Source: Cyclina sinensis (taxonomy: Eukaryota > Mollusca > Bivalvia > Venerida > Veneridae). From it: 64,000 bases of DNA. The notes beneath the pieces are model-generated. The model ran no database searches and was not told where the DNA came from. It saw nothing but the letters and a program-made list of their open reading frames with translations. The position numbers and the translations under genes were made by a program. Each line of letters begins with the position of its first letter. Position 1 is the first letter of the stretch. Location: NCBI GenBank assembly GCA_012932295.1, contig JAAONU010000016.1, positions 45,849,241-45,913,240 of the forward strand. The letters run 5' to 3'. Positions 39,401-49,767 of this stretch are shown in pieces.

Positions 39401-40264
39401 GGAAGCATGTAACTGTATACTTAAATAAATGTCACTTTTGACATATTTATTATATACGTTGTACCATCACTAAGTCTTTTTTAGAAACATTTTCCAGACG
39501 GTTTTTCTTTTCAACATTTCCATGAGGACTTAAATGCGTAAAGATTGTTGAAGAAAAAAGTAAACTACTGCAGTGCAGCGTTAATGAATTTCAAAGAACA
39601 GACCGACCCAGGTGTATAGATGAAAGCTTTTGTTTCAGTGTTCATGTTTAAATCTGGTATATTTTTAAAATTGACAGATTTGTATGTTGTTTGTCGAGAG
39701 CCTAGTATGTATCTATATTAATTGTAAACTGTGCTAGATAACTAAGAGCAGTCAGTCTTTGAAGTTATTAACGGTCCACCTTTTTGAAAAGGTATTATTT
39801 GTGCTGGCTTTGATTTTGCCTTAGTATCTATTGATGCTGAATGTAGTATGAGGTATTTAGACACCATTAACTTTCCTTAGCAACATAAATTTTAAGGCTG
39901 TTTGTTATCGATAACACTTGTATTTACAGATTCTATTTGCCTCAAATAGAAATAATGATAAAGGAAAAAGAGCGATAAATTATGTCATTTAGAGAATAAT
40001 TAGAACAGAAAAAATATTGTATTAAACTGAACAATACAAACAACAAAATGTACATAACTGAATTGACGATCACATAAGACAGGGATATTGGGAAATCACT
40101 TAAAACTGTTGCAACGTTTCTGTAACACAAGTCTGAAATGTAAGTTTTTTTTAATTTCAGTTACCAGTTCGGTGACCCATTTATTTTCCCCTACCAGAGT
40201 ACAAACCAAGAAATATACAGGTCAATAAAATATGTCTCTACCAGAAGGGCGGGGTTGGAGGGAA
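36407..40264. repeat. Second-level tandem duplication (~2.3 kb period) inside copy 3
   Basis: ACTTTGAGACAGACTTGTAA begins at 36407 and again at 38714. 'tgatgccgtttctcga' recurs at 36706 and 39022, and 'gtcaataaaatatgtctc' at about 38121 and 40221. The two copies are visibly closer to each other than to copies 1 and 2, so this duplication is younger than the triplication. The second copy lacks about 220 bases that correspond to 37490-37745 (the segment with AACATTAATGAGCCC). Each copy runs into a repeat at the phrase 'gaagggcg(t/g)ggttgg': the array at 38160 in the first and the element at 40270 in the second. Confidence 0.85.
38160..38665. repeat. Tandem core array, three units of ~151-160 bp
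   Basis: GATATGCAC occurs at 38210, 38370 and 38521 (spacings 160 and 151), each within 'ctcctgacgatatgcaca' followed by 'aggcttggtgacaaac', 'gtttcaatgaaatcctc' and 'gaagtgtggacaag'. The unit is unrelated by eye to the other core families. It falls at the boundary between the two ~2.3-kb copies. Minus-strand open frames at 38057-38551 read the repeat and are not genes. Confidence 0.88.
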
Positions 40265-40269
40265 GGCAG

Positions 40270-41462
40270 ATCTTGTGTAAAATCAAATGACCCACGGGTG
40301 GAGCAAGTTTTGACCCCAGGGTGGAGAACTTGGTGGAAGTCCTCTAGACAATGCTACTTACCAAATATCTAAGCTCTATGCCTTTTGGTTTCTGATGTGA
40401 AGATTTTAAAACTCTTTTCCTATATAACTATATGTAAAACAAATTACCCCCGGGGCAGGGCCATTCCCTGGAGTGTTGATTTGAACAAAACTGGTAAAGG
40501 TTCACTAGACAATGCTGCACACCAAATATCTAAACACTAGGCCTTGTGGTTTCTGACAAGAAGATTTTTAAAGTTTTCCCTACATAACTCTATGTAACAC
40601 ATGTGACCTCTTGGTTGGGGCCATTTTGACCCAGGGGAATGATTTGATCAAACTTGGTAGAGATCCTCAAGACAATGCTACAAACAACATATCTAAGCTC
40701 TATGAGTTTTGGTTTCTGATGTGAAGATTTTTAAAAAAACTTTTTCCTAAATAACTCTATGTTAAATATGTAACCCCTGGGGTGGGGCCTTTTTTTACCC
40801 GGTGGCTATGATTTGAACAAATTTGGTAGAGGTCCAGTAGACTGTGCTACACTCCAAATATCAAAATACTAGGCCTTGCGGATTATGACAAGAAGAATTT
40901 TGATGTTTTTCCTAAATAACTCTATGTTAAATATCTGACCCTTTTGGCGGAGCCTTTTTTGACACAGGGACCTTAATTTGAACAAGCTTTGTAAAAGTCA
41001 ACTTGACAATACTGCACAACAATATCTTAACTCTAGGCTTTGTGGTTTCTGACGAGAAGATTTTTAAGTTTTCCCTATATAAATCTATGTAAAATCAACT
41101 AACCACTGGGGTGGGGTCAGTTTTGACCCCAGGGTAATAGTTTAAACAAACTTGGTAGAAGTCTACGAGATGATGCTTCATACAAAATATATAAGCTCTA
41201 GACCTTTGGGCTTCGGAGAAAATTTTTAAATATACAATTTTTTAATCTATTTTTAGACCCAGTGACCCAGAAATGCAATGGACCAGAACCATTTTAATAA
41301 TCTTAGTAGAGTTTTATGCAAGGAAAAGACCAGGCATGTTTGATTAATAATTTTGGTAAATTGGTTTCAGAGGAGATGTCGTTTGAATGAAATGTTGACG
41401 ACGGACGGCGGAAAAAACCGATCCGAAAAGCTCACCTTAAGCACTTTGTGCTCAGGTGAGCT
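40270..41462 (-). mobile_element. Element with ~165-bp core units and AGCTCACCT terminal hairpin
   Basis: Core units are marked by 'aactctatgta'-like words at about 40426, 40585, 40752, 40916 and 41081 (spacings 159-167). Each is followed by a variant of 'gacccctggggtggggcca', 'tttgaacaaacttggtagag', 'caatgctac' and 'ggtttctgatgtgaagat'. After the last unit comes an ACGACGGACGGCGG stretch (41398-41413), then a near-perfect hairpin at 41429-41462: AGCTCACCT, AGCAC, loop, GTGCT, AGGTGAGCT. The order is the same as in the element starting at 535 read in reverse. No open frame of note, so it is non-autonomous. It lies in the younger half of the ~2.3-kb duplication and has no equivalent in the other half. 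Confidence 0.85.
41429..41462. repeat. 34-bp terminal hairpin
   Basis: AGCTCACCT (41429-41437) pairs with AGGTGAGCT (41454-41462), and AGCAC (41440-41444) pairs with GTGCT (41448-41452), with only single-base irregularities. This is the best preserved example of the hairpin terminus in the window. Confidence 0.95.
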
Positions 41463-41810
41463 AAAAATTGTTTATGGTGCTAACTACTTGGGTATTTGTT
41501 GAATGATTATCTTAATAAAACGAATGGATTTTTTTTTATGTTGGTGGGGTCCTTCCGATGTTGGTTGATGTCGCAGAGTATAGGAAAAGCTATAGTACTA
41601 AGCTATAATATTATTTCAAATAGAGACTGCTATGTGAATCTTTTATGAGATCTTAAGTAGGCCCAGGCTTTATTAAATTGGTAATTTTTTCCCATGATTT
41701 TTCAAAAACTAGTAACCGTTTAAAACCATGATAACAGCATGTACTTGTTTAAACTATCATCATTGGAAGCGATGTCACAAGACATCTTCGCAAAAGTGAC
41801 TTGCATAGAC

Positions 41811-42630
41811 GAATATTATTGCAATAGGTAGCTGTATCCTTCTGAAACGTGACCTTTTAGTTTATAACAAATGCTGGAATCGTTTGCAAGAAAAACATCT
41901 TGCTGGAGAAATAAAAAATTTTCAATCTATATTTGCTATTTTTTGTATCAAACTTAAAAAAGTGAAATGTCCACATTTTTTTCAGACTGCTTAAAATTTT
42001 TGGTATCTGCATTGTGGAGTGTCTAGAAGATCTTTCCTCTGTGAATCATTTTGCCCTTTTGCTGCCAGAAACCCAAACCAATCGTTTGTTGTTGTTGTTT
42101 TCAGAAAATAAAGTATTTCTGTCTGATGATGGGATTAGTGGATAAAAATAAAATACAGATATATTGACCTTAGTTCTCATATTTCGTTGTACATTTGATC
42201 TATATAAAATCTTCATTGAATATTATTGCAATAGGTAGCTGTATCCTTCTGAAACGTGACCTTTTAGTTTATAACAAATGCTGGAATCGTTTGCAAGAAA
42301 AACATCTTGCTGGAGAAATAAAAAATTTTCAATCTATATTTGCTATTTTTTGTATCAAACTTAAAAAAGTGAAATGTCCACATTTTTTTCAGACTGCTTA
42401 AAATTTTTGGTATCTGCATTGTGGAGTGTCTAGAAGATCTTTCCTCTGTGAATCATTTTGCCCTTTTGCTGCCAGAAACCCAAACCAATCGTTTGTTGTT
42501 GTTGTTGTTGTTTTCAGAAAATAAAGTATTTCTGTCTGATGATGGGATTAGTGGATAAAAATAAAATACAGATATATTGACCTTAGTTCTCATATTTCGT
42601 TGTACATTTGATCTATATAAAATCTTCATT
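41811..42630. repeat. Nearly identical tandem duplication, 407 and 413 bp
   Basis: The segment 41811-42217 is repeated directly as 42218-42630. Reading base by base, the only difference I find is a (GTT)n stretch with four units in the first copy (near 42087) and six in the second (near 42492). Everything around it is old and diverged, so this is either a very recent duplication or an assembly artefact. The duplicated DNA belongs to the triplicated segment (it contains the 'gcattgtggagtgtctagaa' anchor) and has no gene. A 68-codon frame at 42195-42401 is incidental. Confidence 0.95.
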
Positions 42631-43329
42631 GAAACATAACTGCAACTGAAAATTTGTGCCAAGTGTTTCTGGATTTTGTAGAAATTATATAACATTAAAA
42701 CACCATTTGTTTCAAAAGTATCCGCTGGTATTATATATTTTATCTATTTTAATCTGGTTTCGTTTTTTGCAACAGCAACTTTTATACGTTTAATTTTGTA
42801 AGATAAACGACAAAAATTATTGAATAACTTATCACGTATTCTATTAGATACTATCTAGGCCCCGACATGAAAATTAAATGAAAACTCATTGGTTGCATAA
42901 AAAAATGTAAAAAATAAAAGAAAAACAGTTCTACTTAAGATAAACTTTAAACTTTTGAATATTGTATGTCACTAGAATCAAAACATTTCTGTGAAAATAT
43001 CAAGAGACATGTTTTCGGCTGTTGAAGAATTTGTTTTATTTTTAATAATACAAAATAGTTCTAAAGTGAACTTTCATTGCGTAAATAGTGCCATCAATAG
43101 TCAAAAAGAATTAAGGAATTTTAACGACCAATGGAGTTTGGTTTCTATATACAAGTAAGGAAAATAATACAAGTTTCCCCCGACTTGAGATTAATCCTGT
43201 CTGAATTTGGTTTATGTTAAGCAAGAAGGCGATAGGTTCTTTACACTGATTAAATACTTCTTTGGTAGCTTGCTTCTAAAGACATAGTTACTCATATCTT
43301 TGTCTATCTAGAAAATTTATTAATCTATT

Positions 43330-43735
43330 ATCTCTCCCCCACGAATTTGGATGGGAGACGTACTGATTTTATACTTTCCGTCTGCACGTCTGTCTGTCTG
43401 TATGTCACAAAGTTTGTCGTCGCTTCTTCTCCGTAACCGCTAGTTGGATTTCAATAGAACTTGCTATGATTTATAAGTACCAAACCTAGCTGAACATATC
43501 GTCAGCATGTCCTTGTTCAATAATGCTGTCGAGACTTTACAGGAATAACTATAAGCGAGAGTAATAATTTATATTTTCGTCGAATGATTTTAAGCGAAGT
43601 TATGGCCCTTGATTTGTCCATTATTTGAATACTTTTAGGCATATCTCCATTATCGCTGAACGGATTTTAAGGAAAAAGAAATGATAAAAAGCGAGTATAC
43701 TTTATTTTATCGTTAATGACATGTGGGGGAGATAT
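43330..43735 (+). mobile_element. Element with ATCTCTCCCCCAC inverted ends
   Basis: The left end ATCTCTCCCCCAC (43330-43342) and the right end GTGGGGGAGATAT (43723-43735) are inverted with 12 of 13 bases matching. The left end also folds back: TCTCCC (43333-43338) with GGGAGA (43353-43358). A GTCTGTCTGTCTGTATGTC microsatellite lies at 43388-43406. One and a half decayed core units follow, with 'ctccgtaaccgctagttgga' near 43430 and 'tccattatcgctgaacggat' near 43645. The unit resembles that of the element at 54532 ('tactggatttcaacgaaact'). The 406-bp element has no coding capacity and is present only in copy 3. Confidence 0.78.
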
Positions 43736-46700
43736 GTTTTGTTTTAAAAACCAATTTCGACTTTATTCCTGGCATTGTGAATTTATTGCATGTTATTTAT
43801 TTTTTATTTTATTACCCGACATTAAAGTCTCTTTTTGAAACAAAGGCTTGTTATTAACCGGCTTCTTTATCATTGTCTCAACTGACTTGCTGATTTCCAG
43901 TATTCAATTTATAAATCACAATAAGTTGAATGCACCTTTCAAATATCACGTCTTACACAATACCGACACAATCAAAGTTATAAAAGGACGTATTTGGAAC
44001 TGCAACCGATCCTTAAACTGAATTAAATTACCCCAATAAAAGTGTGATATGTCAGACTGTATAGACACACGCTGATGAATGAAGTCTTACAGTATCGTCT
44101 GCTGCGTTCAAGTTTTTGTCAGCAGACTAACTTTCCTGTAAATGTGACATTTGCGAAGAATGAAACACTGACAATAATGTATCCCGTAGACTTAACTTAC
44201 AGGCGTACAATTAAAGTTTAAAGCGTTCATCTATAACTCACTTTGATTTATTAACTAAGTTCAAAGGTAAATTAAACATAAATACAATAAATAATAAAAA
44301 AGGAAACTACTTATTACTAAACATCTTACGAGATATCCATGTGATTAGAAAAGTGGACAGGTCATTTTAGGTAAGAAGTAAATGCTTTTGTGCACTTAAT
44401 ACAATTATAAGACAACAAACAATTATTCAAACATTTAGAAAAAAAGATGGGTGGGTTACATATGTGATTGAAGGAACAAAACAATTAGAAAGACACTCCT
44501 AAGCGATATAATAGCCCAATATGACAGTCATATCTCTGCAACGAAATGAATAATATGTTTGTTTCGCCATATAAAGGTATCTCAAGTAGACGATTTACCT
44601 TTATTGATTACAGGTAAAGGAATTCTTTTTTTTCTTCAAACATTTAAGCTGATTGTGTCGTAAGTAACTCATTTCTTCTTTGATTTGTTGCTAATCATAA
44701 TAACATAGTCTGGAAAAAGTAATTCTGAAATGGAAGTTTCACATATCTGTTTCATGGAATTACTTCTTGTTTTATTTCCATATCAAACCAAACTGATTTT
44801 TTTAAATTTCAAAACAGATGATTCGAGTTTATTTAACTTGCATTCATCTTTTTTACATTTGTCAAATAATCATTGAATGCAGAAATTTCATTCAAAATCA
44901 TTATAGGTTTGGAAGTAATTGAGGGCCATGTGTTTTCTTTGGGATTAAACTGCCTTTTATGCCTAGAAAAAATATCTAGAATTTAAACTGCCTAATAGTA
45001 TACTTCTTGCAACCAAGGGAATTTGCTCGAATTTTTTTATAACGGACCACAATTTTCGTGACTGGTAATGACTATAATAGCAAGTTCGTTTTCACCTAAT
45101 AATTTGGCACAACATGTTGTTGCCTCTGCAACTTGTATTTTCCCACAATCAAAATAAAAATCTGTTAGAAAATTGTTATTAATGGGGTTTGTAATAGCAG
45201 ACATCAGTGTGAAATATAACAAAAATGGTAAATCGTTTGTATAAAATAAAACATGTTCGTGTCGAACATGGACAGATTTTATTCTGGTAAGGAAGCAGAA
45301 ATATGTGAATTGTTGTCTTATTTTGTTTCTTAGTTCCGTCAGATAAATCTTTGTGAACACTTTAATATGTAATCTGGTAATTACTCGTGAGTCATTATAT
45401 TGAACCTAAACATGTTGGTGCAACAAAACACCACTAAACATTTCCCGTTAGTGTTTTCGTAATTAGGCGTCGTTTATTTTTGCATGGAACAGAACTTTAC
45501 TTCCTTGTTTATTAATATTGGTCATTCACATATTTATGCACATTTATAAGGTTATGATTATCGCGAGTGACTGATTATCTGATAAATAGGAATGATTATG
45601 TTTTGCATAGGAAACAAATAATATAAACAGTTTGTAATTGGGATGTCAGAGTTAATGCATTGAATCAAAGCAATTTTTCTAGATGAATATTTTCTATACT
45701 CCATAGGTTGCATTCTTTACTACCTATTGAATTTTTTTTTGTATTAATTCAGAAAAAAAGTTCACCCATTTTCAGGCCTAAACTAGAATTTTACACTATA
45801 AAAATTATTTACGTAAATACAAAGCACACCAGCCAATCTTCGGTGCACAACATGAATTTTTGTAACTACAGATTTCGTATTGAAAAAGACCGTTTTACCT
45901 TTGAAGCGACGGGCTGTTGATCCACGAGAGAGCATAAAACAGGTGCGCGATGACGTATTATACTACCATTGTGATAAGGTAGATATAAAGCGTTTTATCA
46001 GATAAACACTCCTTGTTTGAACTGTTAAGCAGATCTGGATTTTCATTATACCCAGCCGCATGTTATGTTACAGGCTAAAATAATTTAGTACAGGGATTCA
46101 TACCTTTTTGTTACTATAATGTTATTTTTAAGTGGCATAAAACAAGTCAACAGTGTCCAAAATACATTTTTAGAAAAATCGATTATTCTTTGACAGTTAA
46201 AAAGATTAAGAGTAAGATACATAAGAGCAGTTGCTCTAACAGCAACATGTATACACCATTTGTAAGTAGTCATACGACTTATTATTCTATGTTATTTACA
46301 AGTTTGATTGTAGGTCGAATCATAAAACTCGCTCTCAGTCAAAATTCCAAGATAACAATGCAATTCATGTAAAAATAGATTTTAATTAAAACATAAATTT
46401 GTGTGGCGTTTATAGAAAAACGTAGCTGCACAGTGTTTACATAGCTTTATTTGCGAAATCGATGTGTTGATATTTTTTCTTTAACATAAGTGTTAAACGT
46501 TAAACTTCTGAAACTTCATACAAAAAGTGTAATTGTAAAGATAAAGTAGCAAAGCTTCGATCTTTTGTTGCTTAAGAGAGGTTTTACAGTGCTTTATATT
46601 TCAATTACTGTCACTTAACACATTACTTGCTATTTTCTCGTCTCTTGTTTAGTTTAATCTCCGATCGACTTCCATAGCTACATTGCCACCAAATAAGGAA

Positions 46701-46890
46701 ATTCACATCTTACACCATAAACATCATTTAAAAGGATGTATTTGGAAACAAAGCCCTGTTTCAAATTATGGTATTGAATTATTCACAAAATGTGTAAATG
46801 GTAGCCTGACTGAACACTCTAGCATTGATAAATGATGTGTGACTGTTTTTGTTACTGCTTAGTGAGAATGTTCCATGTCAGTCAAATACA

Positions 46891-49089
46891 TAATTATAAC
46901 TGTCATATTACACAAATAGTTTAAAAGCTGGTTATTTTCATGATTGTGTCCAGTTTTCCATGATGCAATTTTCTGAGTCAGATTTTTAAATGCTTAATAG
47001 ATACGTATTTGTCTCCAAAAATTACATCTGTATGGTGAAAAAAATGGAACTTTTTTCCATGGCTCTTTAATATCCCTTTAAGGAGTTACTTCACCAAGAC
47101 AACTTGTTCTTGTTTGTTCTTATGAATACCTGTTGGGGCAAGTGTGAGGTTGGTGCGGAATTCTTCTCTTCGCCATGTCTTACCGCTAAATATCCGATTT
47201 GTAAAGCGCTTTAAATATTCATGATATAATTCAGAAATAGCACTCACAGCTTAGGGCGTCCGAAGGTCTGGCGTAAAACAACGCGTGAATAGAGATTTAT
47301 TTAGGTCACAGACATATACATTTCAGCAGTCCACTGTGCTATAATGGTGACAAGCTTAGTTGGCCGACTAAATTTAGTCATTAACCTAATCCATTATTAA
47401 CACGTTGTGAAAATTTCTTTAAGGTCACAAATATATAACATTCTGCGGGCTGAAATAGTGGCTGACATAACCGAACGATGTGGATTCAATGGATCATATA
47501 TAGGAATCACTGTTTCTTACATAATTATGTAAAAAGGTTACAAATAAATATGAAACGTGTACTACAATGCTTTAAAACACAGTTCCAGTTGTTCTTTTTT
47601 CAGTGTCTAGTCCGTAAAAATGGTACAGATAAAAAAGGTTTTTAACGACTTGTTTTATTTCTCAATTTCGAAAAAGATAAATGGTTAAAGATTTCTAAAA
47701 TATTTATAAATGATTTCAATACATTTACTTTTTTTAAGTCTAGACGCCACTTACGTTTGCTATATTAATAATTTTTTTATTATATTTATTATTATATCTA
47801 AGGCTTAAAACAGTTATTCAAAATGTGTTGATGTTATTAAGGCCAATAGTATTCACTCATTGTTTTCAATAAAAGTTGATTTTGATATAAGATTTGAACA
47901 TATATTATGTAATGGGCAGGTTGCCAGTATCAAATAAAGCATGTCTTGCTTAAACAAAGTGAATGTTGAGAAATCAGCCTTATTAGAAGTGCCAAATATT
48001 TCTTGCACTGAAAAGAGACATTTAAAAAAATGTACCCTACGGTGTAGTTGTAATGATAGGGCCAGTTATTAAAGACTTGATCAAACCAAAAACTTGTTTT
48101 CTCAGTGAATATATGTAAGTAGAAACAGTCTGTGACTACTTAAGTCTGTAATAGCGAGTTTATTTTTTTAAAATCAGTTTTTCATTTCTCTTAATTTCCG
48201 ATTCGTACATTAAATGAACTTCAGTTATATTGTTTTAACAGATTTTAGGGCTCTTACAACAGAATCATAACTTCTATATCACAATATTGTACTGCTTGGT
48301 ATATATTACGAAGAAACATCTTTTTATATTATTTTGTACAGTTTAGCCTAAAAAATTTTACCATTTTTCTTTCATACATTGCCGTAAAACTTCAAAGATC
48401 TTCAGGCTTATGACACAAAATCATATTTAAGAATATGTCTGAGAAATTCTGTTTAAAAACTAATGCACTAAGCCGATATTATGCGCTTAAGTGTACCCTT
48501 TGTTTTATGCTTATAAACACCATTCAGTGATTACAGACAAAGCTGCTATACTGATGAATCTAACCTTGTTATGACAAAATAGATTGTTCTTTTTTTTGAA
48601 ATGCATTTTTAATTTCATTACTTTTTGTCATTTACAACCAACCACCTAGTTTTGTCTTTGTTTGATATTGTCAAACGGATGGAATTCCCATATGAAGCTT
48701 TCGTTTAATGTTTCTCTGGGCATAAACAGAACTGAATATTTATATTAGCTAGTTTAAGAAAAAAAATAATTTGACAAGTCTCTTCCGTATTCCAATCATA
48801 ATTCAGGCAATCATTATTACCAACTTGCAGAATTCAAATAACATAAGTCATGCTAAAAAGAAACATTCTCCTAAAACGGAATATGAGTGCAAATAACCGG
48901 AATTATGTGTTTAAATAACTAGCTTAATGTTTTGAGGTTATTCAATTGTTGAAGCTTCATTTGTCATTTTACATCCTCATAATCTAGACATTTGAGACAG
49001 AAATTCTGAAAGACAAATCCTCCTCACAATCATACAATCAATCTCCATTGCATTATTGTAGCCGATTTAATTTATAGCCTACGGGATCC
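46891..49089. other. AT-rich non-coding stretch, nothing recognised
   Basis: About 2.2 kb past the triplicated segment. No gene, RNA or delimited repeat is supported. A GC-richer patch at 47140-47280 has no open frame or motif I recognise. Confidence 0.5.
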
Positions 49090-49767
49090 GTTTTGCTTTT
49101 CAAGGTTACTTTAACCTTAGCCTTTGACCTATTGGTCTGAAAAAACTATAAAAATGTTTACTGGTCATAAGCAACCTACACACCAAGTTTGGGGAACATG
49201 GGCCCAAAGATTCTTTAGGTATTCAATCTACTGGCCATTATCAACCGGCCTATGAAGTTTTGGGGAGCCGGGGCTCAAGCGTTCTATAATAATTGATCGG
49301 AAATCGTTTTGCTTTACAAGATCACTGTGACCTTTGCCTTTGACCTAGTGATCAGAAAAACTATAGGAGTCATCTACTGGTCATGATCAACCTAAAACCC
49401 AAGTCTGAGGAGCTTGGGCTTAACCATTCTCTAGATATTCTCCGGAAAATGCTTCTGTTTTAATGGTCACTGTGACATTGGCCTTTGACCTAATGACCCA
49501 AGAATCTACTAACAAAGAGCAACCGGTCTTTAAAGTTTTGAGGAGCTTTTCTGATCAGAAAACGTGTTGCTTTCCAAGGTCACTGTGACCTTGGCCCTTG
49601 ACGTAGTGACCTGAAAATCTTTGAGGGTCTTTTACTGGTCAAGACCAACTTACACAAAAGGTTTGAGGAAGGTTGATCTAAATGTTCTCGAGATTTTTAT
49701 CGGAAACAAAGTGTCTACAGATCGACATTTGCAAAACAATATACCCCTCATCTTCCATGGGCGTGGA
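49090..49767 (+). repeat. Tandem core array with AGGTCActgTGACCT palindrome
   Basis: Units are marked by 'aaggttactttaaccttagc' near 49104, 'aagatcactgtgacctttgc' near 49318, 'atggtcactgtgacattggc' near 49463 and 'aaggtcactgtgaccttggc' near 49576. Each continues with 'ctttgacctagtgacc', 'gaaaaactatagg', 'ctactggtcatgatcaacct' and 'aagtttgaggagcttgggct'. Spacings are 214, 145 and 113, showing internal deletions and a partial extra copy. The array ends in 'tctacagatcgacatttgc' and 'tatacccctcatcttccatg' (about 49713-49760), which I take as the end of the element. The perfect palindrome AGGTCActgTGACCT lies at 49577-49591. No open frame is meaningful. Confidence 0.8.

Larger units (their letters stand above)
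35996..46890. repeat. Copy 3 of the triplicated non-coding segment (~10.9 kb, expanded)
   Basis: Anchors: 'atcatagattac' near 36170; 'ttctttgtacttattttgtg' near 36241; 'gacgtgatgccgtttct' near 36702; CCATGG minisatellite at 36805; 'aacattaatgagccca' near 37686; 'gcattgtggagtgtctagaa' near 42015; 'tctttttgaaacaaaggct' near 43829; 'gaagaatgaaacactgacaa' near 44155; 'cttgtattttcccacaatca' near 45132; 'tattgaattattcacaaaat' near 46772. It is longer than the others because it contains an internal ~2.3-kb duplication (36407 and 38714 onward), core arrays and elements at 38160-38665, 40270-41462 and 43330-43735, the 407/413-bp duplication at 41811-42630, and about 1.1 kb (45420-46530) with no match to copies 1 or 2. 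Confidence 0.8.

Noticed and set aside
45037..45360. 107-codon minus-strand frame overlapping the well conserved 'cttgtattttcccac' anchor
   Set aside because: The aligned sequence in copy 2 has a two-base difference that shifts the frame, and copy 1 meets a stop codon early in both relevant frames.
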